Of a stretch of DNA of 64,000 nucleotides, positions 49,832 through 62,000 are shown one piece after another. This DNA comes from Prostheceraeus crozeri (Eukaryota; Platyhelminthes; Polycladida; Euryleptidae). The position numbers and the translations under genes are program-made. The stretch covers positions 121,828-185,827 of the forward strand of contig CAJQUW010002166.1 in NCBI GenBank assembly GCA_907163375.1, read 5' to 3'. The notes under the pieces were generated by a model. That model did no database searches, was not told where the DNA came from, and saw only the letters and a program-made list of their open reading frames with translations. Position 1 is the first letter of the stretch, and each line of letters starts with the position of its first letter.

Positions 49832-50173
49832 ATGCGTATTCTGTCGCAATTAGAACGAAATGTTGGAAAGTCGAAGCGTATATTAAATATCGGTGTCGCT
49901 TCTATTCTAAATATATCAATACATGAATATTTACCTAAAAGACTTTCACGTGTTTTGCATATTATAGATGAAGTGACTACATTAAAAGAGACTTTTTTCA
50001 CTACAGGAGATTGCATATGTAAAAATATTTTCAATGATGTCTTGAATCCTTCCCATTCACTTCGCACATTTTCTCTCAACCGTGACTTCATTACCACCAT
50101 GAAAATGCAATTGAAACGTCCTAAGACGAGTACAGAACGTTCTTCAAATTCTTTTATTATGCATTGTTCTTGA
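49832..50173 (+). pseudogene. Possible retroelement ORF tail
   Basis: The frame ends NPSHSLRTFSLNRDF, then KRPKTSTERSSNSFI and a stop. NPSHxLxxxL followed ~20 residues later by R-T-x-R-x-x-N-S-F-I is typical of the C-terminal tail of many LINE-type reverse transcriptase ORFs. The upstream part has no motif I recognise. Weak. Confidence 0.3.
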
Positions 50174-53100
50174 TTTACATCAGCATTTTAAGATAGTATT
50201 TTTTAATGAAAAAGTTTTTTAAATGGTAATTTTTCAATTAATATTATTTTTTGATTTAAGATATCATTTTTATGTATTTTTTAAATTGTATTTTTTCCAT
50301 TGTATTATTTATCATGTGCTCACCGCCTTTGTACAGCAAAAGAAGAACATTCTATTCCATGAAATATGTCATGCGATGTATGCCTAGTGACTTGCAAGTA
50401 GCAAGAATAAGTGATAATGCCGTCACATGTGGATAAGTATTAAGTACCTCATCATAAAATTATAAAACTTTCCCGGGATCCGTGCGGTAAAGTAAATCAA
50501 AATTTCCCGATCTCCGGAAATTTATGAAAACACACTTGTATCTCGAATTATATGGCTAATCCATTTGATCCAAATAAATTGCACATCTGAATTTGACTTG
50601 AATACATCGGAATTGCCTCGTGGCATCGAAGGGGAGACTACGCTGGAGCATGAATGACCTATGAAAAGCTGAAAAATGCTCATCAATGATGTATTCTTTA
50701 ACAAGAGAGATCTACGTGAAATTGCGTGCGATGCTGTTTCATTATTGTGTAGACCTATTGCATAGGATGATTAATCGTCCAGTTCATCTGATCGACGACA
50801 GGATCATGGATACCGCGGGACTATGAAATACATTAGGCCTGTACATGTGCGAAGCTGTTGCTGCGACAGACATGCAGTAGCCCACATAAAAAACTGAATT
50901 ATTGTAACAATACGAGTATGTTTGTAATACACTCAACTGCACGATCCGATCTTTTCAAAATTACTTATGTTCTTCGATTGCCTACATTAAATTAATCGTT
51001 GCCTGCTGTCATTCAAAGCTTTTTTTATAGAATTCAAGCTTACTCCTGTATAAGAGTTAGATTTTAATTGTAAAACTTCTTTCGAAAAGCAAATGCAACT
51101 ATGAGTGAAATTCAAGTCCCTGTAAGACATGTAGCATACAGGTTGCGACATAAAAATGTGACTAAATTTTCATGCATCATACACAACTTTCTTATCCAAC
51201 AGAAATTAACAGATAAAAGGTCTTTTCATGATTAACAACAAGATGATTGCATTTGAGGGTTGGAGTATGATATATACAGAGTTGGAGAATTCAAAACTAA
51301 AAAGATTGGACGAAAAAGACAACACTAATAGAAAAGTTCCTTCCAATTCTTCACTTTAACGATAATCATCTAGACGAGGTATTTCACCATTGTTGCAAAT
51401 GATTCTTTCATGTAGGCTATGTGATGTATCAACCTTCAGGATCGATCGTGCGTTGGAGTGCCAGGAATTCCATATTTTCCAGTCTCACTTTTTCCAATAA
51501 GTCTCCACCTCCACGTCTCTTCCGTGTTAACCCAAACATATTAATTTTAAAAAAATTGGCACATTCGACCGTTTGACCATGTGCGTATATGCATTCAATG
51601 TGTATATCATTGGTCGTTGAGCTCTTCATTGGGTGATATCTTAATCCTTTTATCAATTCTGCAAAGGGGGAATTAAGTACGGATTGCAGACTGATATAGC
51701 CATGGTCGTTTTTGGATAAAATCATTTATCGCTATTAGTTGTGATTCAGTGACAAAGTCGGAGGAAAAAAATTTGATGCTCTTGGTAGTGATCTTCACGC
51801 GAAAAAAATTCCCCAATTTGATTCAATATCGATTTGTTTATGCATGCCTGATTGACATGAAAGGTGACTATTTGAAACTGTTGTTTTATAGAATTAATAT
51901 TATCTTACGAATTTCATATCATATCTATTATCTTGATGATTTGAGCAGAAGCATCATGCTCAGAATGCTAAGAATAACCGATCGTTTATTTTTGACATTA
52001 AATTAGAAGTTTTACATAAACATTCTTAGTCGATCTCGATTGACTTAAAGTAACAGAAACTTCTAATTCATAGGGAACTATCAAAGATTTTTTGGCTGGA
52101 AAATTAAATTACAATTGCCTACGCTACGCACACGTCCTATGCTTGCAAAAAGAAAATCCGCCGCTATTTTCATTAATTTCCCTTTGAATAAAAGGAGCCC
52201 CGAAAAGAATAGATTTCGCTGTTATCTATCGAGAAACAAATCTATTTATTTGTAAGTCGTATTAGGCTACATGACTACAAATTATTAAAATGGATAATCT
52301 TTGCCGTTTCGCACTTCGAAAATCAATGAAGCTCTCTTTGAAAGCGTTTCGACTGGAAAAACTTTGAAAATGTGATGCACGCACGCAAACGTAGGACTTG
52401 TTATATGCAATACCTGTAGGCTATCAGTGCCGCTCTTAGTTCAAGCTGGTTTTCCTAATTTCATCCTTATAGCTCTCAGATGAATGGAAATGCATTCAAG
52501 TTTGGACACAATGTAAAAAACTAAACCAGCCTGAGCAGTCCCTCTATATTGATGACGGTTCAAGTATGATTTTCACGTACAAGTTATGTATGAAGATTCA
52601 ATCCGCTTCATTCATTATAGCGAATCCTCAAAATAACGATAATAAAATCTGTGGAAACGCTCGATCAGTTGTGACATTTGGTCGTTTATTTTATGCGAAA
52701 TATTTCTATAATAATCAGCAGCTACTTCACAATAGACCGATTCTGAAAGGATCAGAAATTAAGCTTGAACGGAAGTTATCGTGTGTTATTAATTCGACAC
52801 CTATCTCCTCACATTTATCTGAACATTCCACTAAAGCCAGCCATTCTCAGGTATTGAGTAACTCGGTAGTGTGTTCAATGTGGAAAATCCACAGTTATGG
52901 GCCTACCATCTACTTTTAAATTTCCGAAGCAACATTAATAACCATACCTCAATCAATCATAACAGTGAAAAACGAATATTTTTTCAATTTCATTTATATC
53001 CAACATTGTATCCTCTCAAAATTACAGCAACAATGCTTTCAAAAAACAGAAGTAAGTTCAATAAATTATCAACACGTTATCAGGTTAAGATGAGGTAGGA

Positions 53101-53519
53101 TGAGGTCCGCTAGTCCAGCAGTCGATGACCATTTCAAGAGGTTGCCGTTTATGACAATTGAGACGTGGATGGGGAGTGAATAAGAGTATCTGCGATCCTC
53201 TGAATGATGGATGATGTCGTCCGATCCTGCAAAACAAGAAGTTAATGTCAATTACCTGAAAAACAAATAAGTCAATTAATGAGCAATGCAATCATCAATC
53301 CAAGAAAAGGTCCACTGGACGATCGCATGAACACAAAATTCAAACCTACCACTTCAACTGATTTGAATATTTTTTATATCTGAATGCATGCGCAGTTTAC
53401 TCAACAAGGCTACCGCAGACAACTGAACCTACTACGAATTCGCTGCAATTAACATTTGAAGTCTTTATTCTATGTCGCGCTATGTACAATGACATGTATT
53501 AACTATGTGTGATTTAAAG
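50174..53519. other. Unique DNA without firm genes
   Basis: AT-rich. One minus-strand frame, 51,429-51,725, reads protein-like (YAHGQTVECANFFKINMFGL, LLEKVRLENMEFLALQRTID) and ends at a possible GTTGAT donor; it may be an exon but has no family. A degenerate + frame at 52,566-52,919 is probably chance. Confidence 0.35.
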
Positions 53520-55960
53520 CACAGGGGGAGTCACTGAAGCCTCCAACAGCTCTGGTCATCAACACGTACCACTTGGACAACCTAGGCCGTATCAGGTAAA
53601 TATACCTATGTATGTATAGACCAATTCTCTGACAACTTGTTATTAGAACATGGAATCAAGATGTTTTGGATAAGAATGAAGCCTCTATCATACCTGGTCA
53701 TCAACACATGTCACTTAGACAACCTAGGCCTTATCAGGTAAATATACGTCTGGATAGACCAATTCTTTGACAATTTGATATTAAAACATAGAATCACCAC
53801 ATCTTGGATGAGAATGAAGCCTCTACCATACCTGGTCATCAACACATGCCACTTGAACAACCTAGGCCACATCAGGTAAATATACGTCTGTAGAGAACAA
53901 TTCTTTGACAATTTGATATTAAAACATAGAATCACCACATCTTGGATAAGAATGAAGCCTCTACCATACCTGGTCATCAACACATGCTACTTGAACAAAC
54001 CTAGGCCACATCAGGTAAATATAACTCTGGATAGACCAATTATCTGACAACTTGTTATTAGAACATGGAATCACGATGTTTTGGATAAGAATGAAGCCTC
54101 TAATATACCTGGTCATCAATACATGCCACTTGGACAACCTAGGCCGTATCAGGTAAATATACGTCTGTAGAGAACAATTCTTTGACAATTTGATATTAAA
54201 ACATAGAATCACCGCATCTTGGATAATTATGAAGCCTCCCAACATACCTGGTTCATCAATACATGCCACTTGGACAACCTAGGCCGTATCAGGTAAATAT
54301 ACGTCTGTAGAGAACAATTCTTTGACAATTTGATATTAAAACATAGAATCAACCACATCTTGGATAAGAATGAAGCCTCTACCATACCTGGTCATCAACA
54401 CATGCCACTTGAACAACCTAGGCCACATCAGGTAAATATAACTCTGTATAGACCAATTCTCTGACAACTTGTTATTAGAACATGGAATCACGATGTTTTG
54501 GATAAGAATGAAGCCTCTAATATACCTGGTCATCAATACATGCCACTTGGACAACCTAGGCCGTATCAGGTAAATATACGTCTGTAGAGAACAATTCTTT
54601 GACAATTTGATATTAAAACATAGAATCACCGCATCTTGGATAATAATGAAGCCTCCCAACATACCTGGTCATCAATACATGCCACTTGGACAACCTAGGC
54701 CACATCAGGTAAATATACGTCTGTAGAGAACAATTCTTTGACAATTTGATATTAAAACATAGAATCACCGCATCTTGGATAATAATGAAGCCTCCCAACA
54801 TACCTGGTCATCAATACATGCCACTTGGACAACCTAGGCCGTATCAGGTAAATATACGTCTGTAGAGAACAATTCTTTGACAATTTGATATTAAACATAG
54901 AATCACCGCATTCTTGGATAATAATGAAGCCTCCCAACATACCTGGTCATCAATACATGCCACTTGGACAACCTAGGCCGTATCAGGTAAATATACGTCT
55001 GTAGAGAACAATTCTTTGACAATTTGATATTAAAACATAGAATCACCGCATCTTGGATAATAATGAAGCCTCCCAACATACCTGGTCATCAATACATGCC
55101 ACTTGGACAACCTAGGCCGTATCAGGTAAATATACGTCTGTAGAGAACAATTCTTTGACAATTTGATATTAAAACATAGAATCACCACATCTTGGATAAG
55201 AATGAAGCCTCTACCATACCTGGTCATCAACACATGCCACTTGAACAACCTAGGCCACATCAGGTAAATATAACTCTGTATAGACCAATTCTCTGACAAC
55301 TTGTTATTGGAACATGGAATCACGATGTTTTGGATAAGAATGAAGCCTCTAATATACACATGCCACTTAGACAACCTAGGGCCGTATCAAGTAAATATAC
55401 CTCTGTAGAGACCAATTCTCTTACAATTTGATTATGTGACATAGAATCACCGCATCTTGGATAAGAATGAAGCCTCTAACATACCTGGTCATCAATACAT
55501 GCCACTTGGACAACCTAGGCCGTATCAGGTAAATATACGTCTGTAGAGAACAATTCTTTGACAATTTAATATTAAAACATAGAATCACCACATCTTGGAT
55601 AAGAATGAAGCCTACAACATACCTGGTCATCAATACATACCACTTGAACAACCTAGGCCCTATCAGGTAAATATACGTCGGCTGAGATCAATTCTCCGAC
55701 AATTTGATATTAAAACATAGAATCACCACATCTTGGATAAGAATGAAGCCTCTACCATACCTGGTCATCAACACATGCCACATGAACAACCTAGGCCACA
55801 TCAGGTAAATATACGTCTGTATAGACCAATTCTCTGGACAACTTGTTATTAGAACATGGAATCAAAATGTTTTGGATAAGAATGAAGTCTCCAACAGCTC
55901 TGGTCATTAACACATACCACTTGGGCCACGTAGACCCTACCAGGCAAATGTACCTTGGTG
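53520..55960 (+). repeat. 139-bp minisatellite, about 18 copies
   Basis: CCTAGGCC recurs about 17 times from 53,581 to 55,790, spaced ~139 bp, with degenerate copies at the edges. Each unit contains CCTGGTCATCAA, the palindrome CCTAGG, CAGGTAAATAT and TTGACAATTTGATATTA. Two subtypes alternate (GTCTGTAGAGAACAATTC versus CTGTATAGACCAATTC). Minus-strand open frames through it come from the repeat itself. Confidence 0.93.
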
Positions 55961-56744
55961 GAGACTAATCATTTCTGAATTTGATGACATGGAATCAGCA
56001 TATCTTCGATGAGAATGAAGGAAATTAATTGAATTTACGAAAGATAGCGGAAGATAAAGATCTTTAGTAGGCTTACATAATATGTTATAGTCTTCACGCA
56101 TAATTGCAATCCGTACAAATAGTATTACTTGGGAAAATGCATGATTCTGCTATCTGATAACAGCAAACTTAAACTCTACAAGCATCTTAAAATTCTAATA
56201 AATATCCGTTTTTTCCAGCTGAAGATCCCTTGAACAGAAAATTTCAAAAGTTGAAAATTTTATGGTGATGTCATCTTGGAGTAATACAAGCAATACAATA
56301 AAATATTTTTTTGAATTTGATAAATTCCATACACGACAGCCTAAACTTAACTAGTGAAAAGGAAGAAAAAATTAGCTTTCATGATATGACAGTCAGTTTT
56401 GAAAATTCCTCTTTTGCGATTGAGTGGAGAGCTGGACCTGCGAATACGGTGACATATATTCTTTTTTGAATATATATTAGGGTCAAGCGCCTCAGTAGTT
56501 TGCTTGGTGGCTATGGAAATCCTTGTAGACAGCTCAACATATTTTCATCTCTATTGATTATCCGATCCAGTTGATGGATTCTACAACAGCACAAGTTGAT
56601 TCTCCTACCAAAAATAATACACGTATTAAAAGCAACAGCAGAGGCGAGATGCTGAAACTAATATTGTTTCCTTCCTTTTATAAAGGCAAAGGAGCGTGAA
56701 GCGTTAAAAATAGTCCAAATAATTAACTGCATTTATACATAAAA
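55961..56744. other. Unassigned AT-rich DNA
   Basis: No gene or repeat recognised between the minisatellite and the Penelope-like relic. Confidence 0.4.
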
Positions 56745-57131
56745 ATGACGCTAAAATACAGATCGCTTTTAAAACTTTCAAGACTTCAGCAATTTTTCCG
56801 AATAAAGATAAAAAAAGGTTCGTGTTCAGCTCCCAAAGTGATATATTGCTATGAATGCAAAAAGTGCTCAAACTGTTACATTGGTGAGACACAGAGGCAC
56901 CTAATCAGGAGAATGAATGAGCTTCTGAGAGGAAAGCCATTCCTACCGTTGTGAGTTGTCATCCACATGAAGCAAGCCAAAAGAACTTCATAAGTTATGT
57001 TCAGAAGTGTTCACACTCGCAACGCAGAGAGACCGTGCATAAAATCAAGTGCTAATGCACTAATAAATGACAACTATTCATCTCTTCCTCTCCACATGTT
57101 CTAATTTTAGCATTGGGATGATTTATTCATG
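56745..57131 (+). pseudogene. Penelope-like element, GIY-YIG domain fragment
   Basis: The frame 56,745-56,954 encodes a start-less segment ending APKVIYCYECKKCSNCYIGE, then TQRHLIRRMNE. V-I-Y ... C-x2-C ... C-Y-I-G-E-T-x-R-x-L-x-x-R-x-x-E is the GIY-YIG endonuclease pattern that follows the reverse transcriptase in Penelope-like elements. A stop comes about ten residues later than the core and the remaining tail is only faintly readable. No reverse transcriptase part is seen upstream. The mariner at 57,134 cuts in just after it. Confidence 0.6.
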
Positions 57132-57133
57132 TA

Positions 57134-57300
57134 CAGGGTGATACCAGAAGTAGTCTACTGGTTTCAACTAGCTGTAATTTCTTTAGTACTGCAGATATCA
57201 ACTTGAAATTTGTTGTGCTTAGGAAAATTTTGCCTGACAAATCCCTCGTCTATGATAAACAGATAATTGACCCAGTAAAAATACATGTACATGTACATGT
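57134..57300 (+). repeat. Mariner left terminal inverted repeat
   Basis: Pairs with 58,766-58,933; both arms include the CAGGGTG end, TAGCTGTAATTTCTTTAGTA, and AATTGACCCAGTAAAA at the inner side. Confidence 0.88.
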
Positions 57301-57597
57301 GCTATTAAACACCTGTAATAATCGCTGATTTTAAGTAATGAAGTCATTTGAAGTTTCTCACACTGCTTTTCATCGTCAAATTATGTGCATTGCGAGCAAC
57401 CACAGTGTTTCAACTCTTCAAGTGTTAGCTTTCTATGTCATATGCCATCAGCTATCTATGTAAATTCACTCTTGTCGTCTCTTATTCATCAACAATAATT
57501 GTCAATCGATAGCTTAAGCTTCAAGTTCAAAATTGAATCTGTGAATCGTTCTCTTTTATTCATTCTTGTTCAGTAGACAGAAGCATTGTTGTCAGCT

Positions 57598-58680
57598 ATG
57601 GAACGCCGTACTCCAGTGGAACGCTATTTCTCAGCTCATTTGATGGATACACACGAAAGTGCAACGACAGTGCAGAGAGGAATTCGCGAAGCGTTTTGGA
57701 CTCAGATCACGTGATCCTCGACCTGTCCGGCTACCATCCGAAAGCCCAAGAAGATGCCCACACATTAGGACTGGCCATCATTACTGAGGAATGGACGCGA
57801 CGTGACGCAAGGAGCGATGAGAAACGTTTCTCGTGTCCTTCAATCCATTGAAGATAATCCTCAGACTTCACAGCGCCGTTTATCGAACGAGCACAACTTA
57901 TCGCAGCCTACTGTGAATCGCATACTCAAGGAGGCGAAATTCCATCCCTATAGACTACGAGCCGTCCATTCCATGAATGAGGAGGATCATGAAAATCGTG
58001 TTGACTTTGCTTCAGAAATGTTAAATGAACTCGAACGCAATCCTAACTTTTTCCGGCAAATTCTTTTCAGTGATGAAGCAATGTTCCACACGTGTGGTGG
58101 AGTAAACAAGTGGAATACCCGTTATTATGCTCTTTCCGATCCGAATTTCACTATCCAAAAGCCTCTACACTCGCCAAAAGTCTGTGTCTGGGTGGGTGTT
58201 GTGTAGCATGGGATCGCATATTCGGTCCATACTTCTTTACCGACCGACAAAGGAAATTACGCCAACGTTGATGGCCAAGGCTACAGGAAAATGCTTGAGA
58301 CATGGCTATACCCTCAACTGCAGCAATTCGAACCCTTGAGAATGGTACGCTTTTCTTCCAGCAGGACGGTGCTTACACCCATACTTCGAAGATTGCGTGC
58401 GAGTTTCTCCGCGACATCTTCCCCGGCAGACTAATTTCACGGAGGGGAGATATCCACTGGCCAGCTCGGAGTCCAGACTTAACACCCCTTGACTTCTGGC
58501 TTTGGGGGCGACATCAAAGCGAAAGTTTACACAACTCACATTGCCAATCTGAATGAGTTGAGGAGACGTATTGAGCTGGAAATAAGAAGAATTTCACCTC
58601 AAACACGAAGGAATGCTATCACTGCATTTGAAAAGTCGTCTGCAGCACCTACCCAAGTCGAGGGAAGACATATTGAATGA
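57598..58680 (+). pseudogene. Mariner-type transposase, several frame breaks
   Basis: ATG 57,598 opens MERRTPVERYFSAHLMDTHE but meets TGA at 57,712. The region that normally holds the first HTH to the linker is shortened and out of frame. From 57,802 the frame reads the second HTH (SNEHNLSQPTVNRILKEAKF) and the first catalytic motif ILFSDEAMFHTCGG. It stops at 58,204. The second motif LFFQQDGAYTH and third WPARSPDLTPLDFWLWG are in another frame (58,302-58,556), and the C-terminus (LRRRIELEIRRISPQT) in a third. At least three frame changes; inactive. Spacing of the last two D is about 36 residues. Confidence 0.88.
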
Positions 58681-58765
58681 CACTACTCAGGCATTAATGA
58701 CTAATTAGTAATTATATTTTTTAAGCTAAATTATCGAGACTTCTTAATTAATGTAAATGTATAAT

Positions 58766-58933
58766 TTTTACATGTATTTTACTGGGTCAATTATCTGTTA
58801 TCATAGACGAGGGATTTGTCAGGCAAAATTTCCCAGTCTTCAGCCTAAGCACAGCAAATTTCAAGTTGATATCTGCTAGTACTAAAGAAATTACAGCTAG
58901 TTGAAACCAGTAGACTACTTCTGTATCACCCTG
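58766..58933 (-). repeat. Mariner right terminal inverted repeat
   Basis: Inverse of 57,134-57,300, followed directly by the TA duplication. Confidence 0.88.
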
Positions 58934-58961
58934 TATAATAACTTGTCTCAACTATTGCACT

Positions 58962-59004
58962 GTCCTGAAGATTGGGTTTTAAATAAACTCGAAATCGATC
59001 GGAC
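58962..59004 (+). ncRNA. Hammerhead-ribozyme-like motif after mariner
   Basis: CTGAAGA (58,965-58,971) fits CUGANGA. GGGTTT and AAACTC form stem II around TAAAT, followed by GAAATCGATC: GAA, a two-pair AT/AT stem III with CG loop, and the ATC cleavage triplet. Stem I (around GTC and GGAC) pairs poorly. It lies 30 bp beyond the mariner, where the interrupted Penelope-like element should resume. Confidence 0.4.
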
Positions 59005-62000
59005 GAACATGGTTCCGCTCTCTCTCTCTCTTCTCTGAGAAGTTTTGGGCTCATCTGTTACCTAATGCTTCTATTACATTACAAACTCCCCTGCAAATAT
59101 GCATCAAAATATGGGTGCCACTATTTAATACACGTAATTATCATGGAAAATATGGGAATCTCAGTGCAGCATGCTAGGAGAATACCTAAAATATGTTTTG
59201 ATATTTATTGCACTTGATGGAAATTATGGTAAAAAAAAATTAGTAGAATGCCTCTTACATAGTCATCCAACCGTTAAAATGGACAAGGTGGGGGTCATTT
59301 TGGACAGGAGAGGGGCCAACGTAACAGAAGATCTAAAGCATTTAAAACCATAAATCATGCATCAATATTTTGGAATTCATATTAAAGAATCAGATCTTCT
59401 CAGATAGCCTATTCGCTCGGCAACATTATTGTTTCCGTGATATTTGTATTTTTATGAAATTACGCTTGAATTCTGAACATGTGATTTTTCTTTAAGATGC
59501 TAATCAGACTGTTCTCTGCTAACTACTCGACATATTGCAGATTTGCAGTATACTGAAATATCATAGTATAATCGCTTTCATGTTGGGAGAATAGGAAAGC
59601 GGAAATTTAATGATCGATGATGCTGTGGAGTCCTTCCATATATCGCAGGACAATGTCGTTTGTACGAACACTGAATCTATCGCTAACTGATGAATGGGCG
59701 ACTAGGTTGATTCGAATTTCAAACCAATTGTTGTAATCCCCATAGACAAATTGGACCGGTCAGAGAGATTAACCTAATTTTACAACCACGTAGAACCCTG
59801 AATTTCTGCGTGAATTTACCCTTGGAGGTTTTCCATCACGCTGTTTACCCTTTTGGACCTCTGGCAAGAGCTACTTAAATATTTCTTCTTGCTTTGTTCA
59901 CGCTTTATCATCAAACCCTTCATGTACAAATTTATACGACATTGATATGTGCGTGATGAAACGAATGATATTGAGGCAGAAAAATGGATACAGGGGAAGA
60001 AATTGACTGGACGAGCATTCATAAATTTTTTTACTTTATGAGTTTTACCAAAAGCCTCATATCTCGGCCTTAGCCTTTTGAAATGAGCTGATTTAAATAA
60101 AACTTTCAAAACAGATCCATGACTATGGCACAAAGCCGAACATTTGTTGGATTTGTTACATTTAGGAAATTTTATTGATGTTTGTCACATAATTTCCTTT
60201 TCCTATTAAAAAAACCTTGGTTTTTATTTTCATGCGATTGCAGAGGTTTGTGCTGTGCATTCCCATTTTCAAGTGAATTATCGGCTCGAAGGACATCATG
60301 GCAAAGGGCAAAGCGTAATTTTCCTTTAAGGGCAGCATTTTGATAGAAGTTTAGGTTGGATTATAAACAAGGACGTCTAGATATATTAGATAGCATCAGG
60401 ACACTTGGAATAAGGAGAAAAAGCTGCGGTGAAATGAAAATTTTTTTTGTATAAAGCTGATGTCCTGAACATGCATGTTGCAAATAAAGTCTGATGATAA
60501 TTCGCCCCTGGGTATCCAAATAGTTTTGTAAAAACAGGAAGTTGCAGGGGGCGGCAATGCCAAACATTAGGGACATTTCCTGCAATAGACAAATTGACCT
60601 GCATTTTCCCGATCGATGAATGATAGATTTGTGAACTACATTCTCATCAACCTTATTCAATGTAATCCTAAAGTTACATTGTTGCAGTCAGGCGATCATT
60701 CAAGCGCATTGTCAGCTTGATTAATTGGGCATCTGCTTGCTCGGATATGCCTCGAAAACGAAAAAGTGCTGTGTGGCATTTAATGCAGAGGTCAAAAAAA
60801 CTACGACTCGGTCGTCAGAAAAAGTATCGGTACATTGAATTCCCACCAGATTGAAATCGAAAAAAAGGGCCGGAAGATAGATACAATCCGCTTACCAATA
60901 TAAAGGAGGGTAGGTTACGGCTGCATAATCGGAGTGTGGAAGAAACCACTGGCCCTACATCAATGCGACTTTTCGTAATAAAATCAAGAGATTCCGTCCG
61001 ACCATCTAATCCACCCTCCCGGTTGTTCTTTGATTATGCGTTCCGACTATGTTTGTGCAAACCACACACAAACTGCTAATATAAATACAGACATTACGCT
61101 AAGTGTAATTCTTCATCCCAAAAAATATGTGGTTAGGCGGACAAATATTGCTTGAGTTTGTGAAAATTTTATAAGACAGTGATTTAGTGGAATGGCATGG
61201 TTTTGTAAATGCAATAAAAACTTTTTCTTTTTCACAGTCTGGTATCGTGAATAATACAATGATCTGCTTGGAATAGCTTAATTGATATGTTGATACTTCG
61301 AAATGTTTGAAACTTCTAAGATTTTGACGAAGGGAAAATTCATCGAATACTTTTTACCGTATATCCGATTACTGGGGAAATTTGTTTTACGTACGGTCAA
61401 ATGTGTTTGAAAAACCTCAGATGTTGTATATTAAAATATTTACAACGGGGAAATCGCCGGGCAGAGGAAAAATAAGCAGATGGTCACAAAAAACTGAAGC
61501 CGTCATTTTCAACTGCGAAAATACATCCACCCAGTATCATTTTACTTCTGAAGCGGTTTGTGGATGGATATCATTTTACGTCTAAGTTTGATTTCTTGAT
61601 TTAATGAAATGGGGGTTTCTTTTTCCTTTTTGAGTTTCTTTCCTTTTTCAAACTCCAAACATATTTAAAAATTCGGCCTCGTGAATATCCTGCATTTTGT
61701 TCTTGAATGATTAAGTACAGAACTTGCTGTTACATGGTCAAAGTGCTTATTCCTTTGAGCGGAAAACTCTTTGTTTCATTCACACCGGTTTCGCACCATT
61801 ACAGAAACATCTCGGAAGTTTCATCGTGCTGGTAGTTGAGTCTTATGGCAAGGAGGACAAAATACAAGGACTGTTTCGAAAGTTGAAAAGGTATGCAAAC
61901 AAGTGTGGTTTGATTTTTTTGATGAAGTTTTGCATCTAACCATCGATTCGCTATCGTGTCTTCACATTATTTGGTAATTATTGCTGAAGATGAAAGGGAA

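Larger units (their letters stand above)
57134..58933 (+). mobile_element. Mariner/Tc-type DNA transposon, 1.8 kb
   Basis: It begins CAGGGTGATAC and ends with the inverse ending TCACCCTG, flanked by TA on both sides (57,132-57,133 and 58,934-58,935). Terminal inverted repeats are about 165 bp and nearly identical (e.g. AGTAGTCTACTGGTTTCAAC on the left, its inverse on the right), with one ~13-bp length difference. A decayed transposase fills the middle. The high match of the two arms suggests a fairly recent insertion despite the damaged gene, i.e. a copy moved in trans. Confidence 0.93.

Noticed and set aside
53711-55651. Series of minus-strand frames with similar proteins (MLGGFIIIQDAV-type)
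   Set aside because: The 139-bp unit is not a multiple of three and lacks stops in several frames, so the frames arise from the minisatellite itself.
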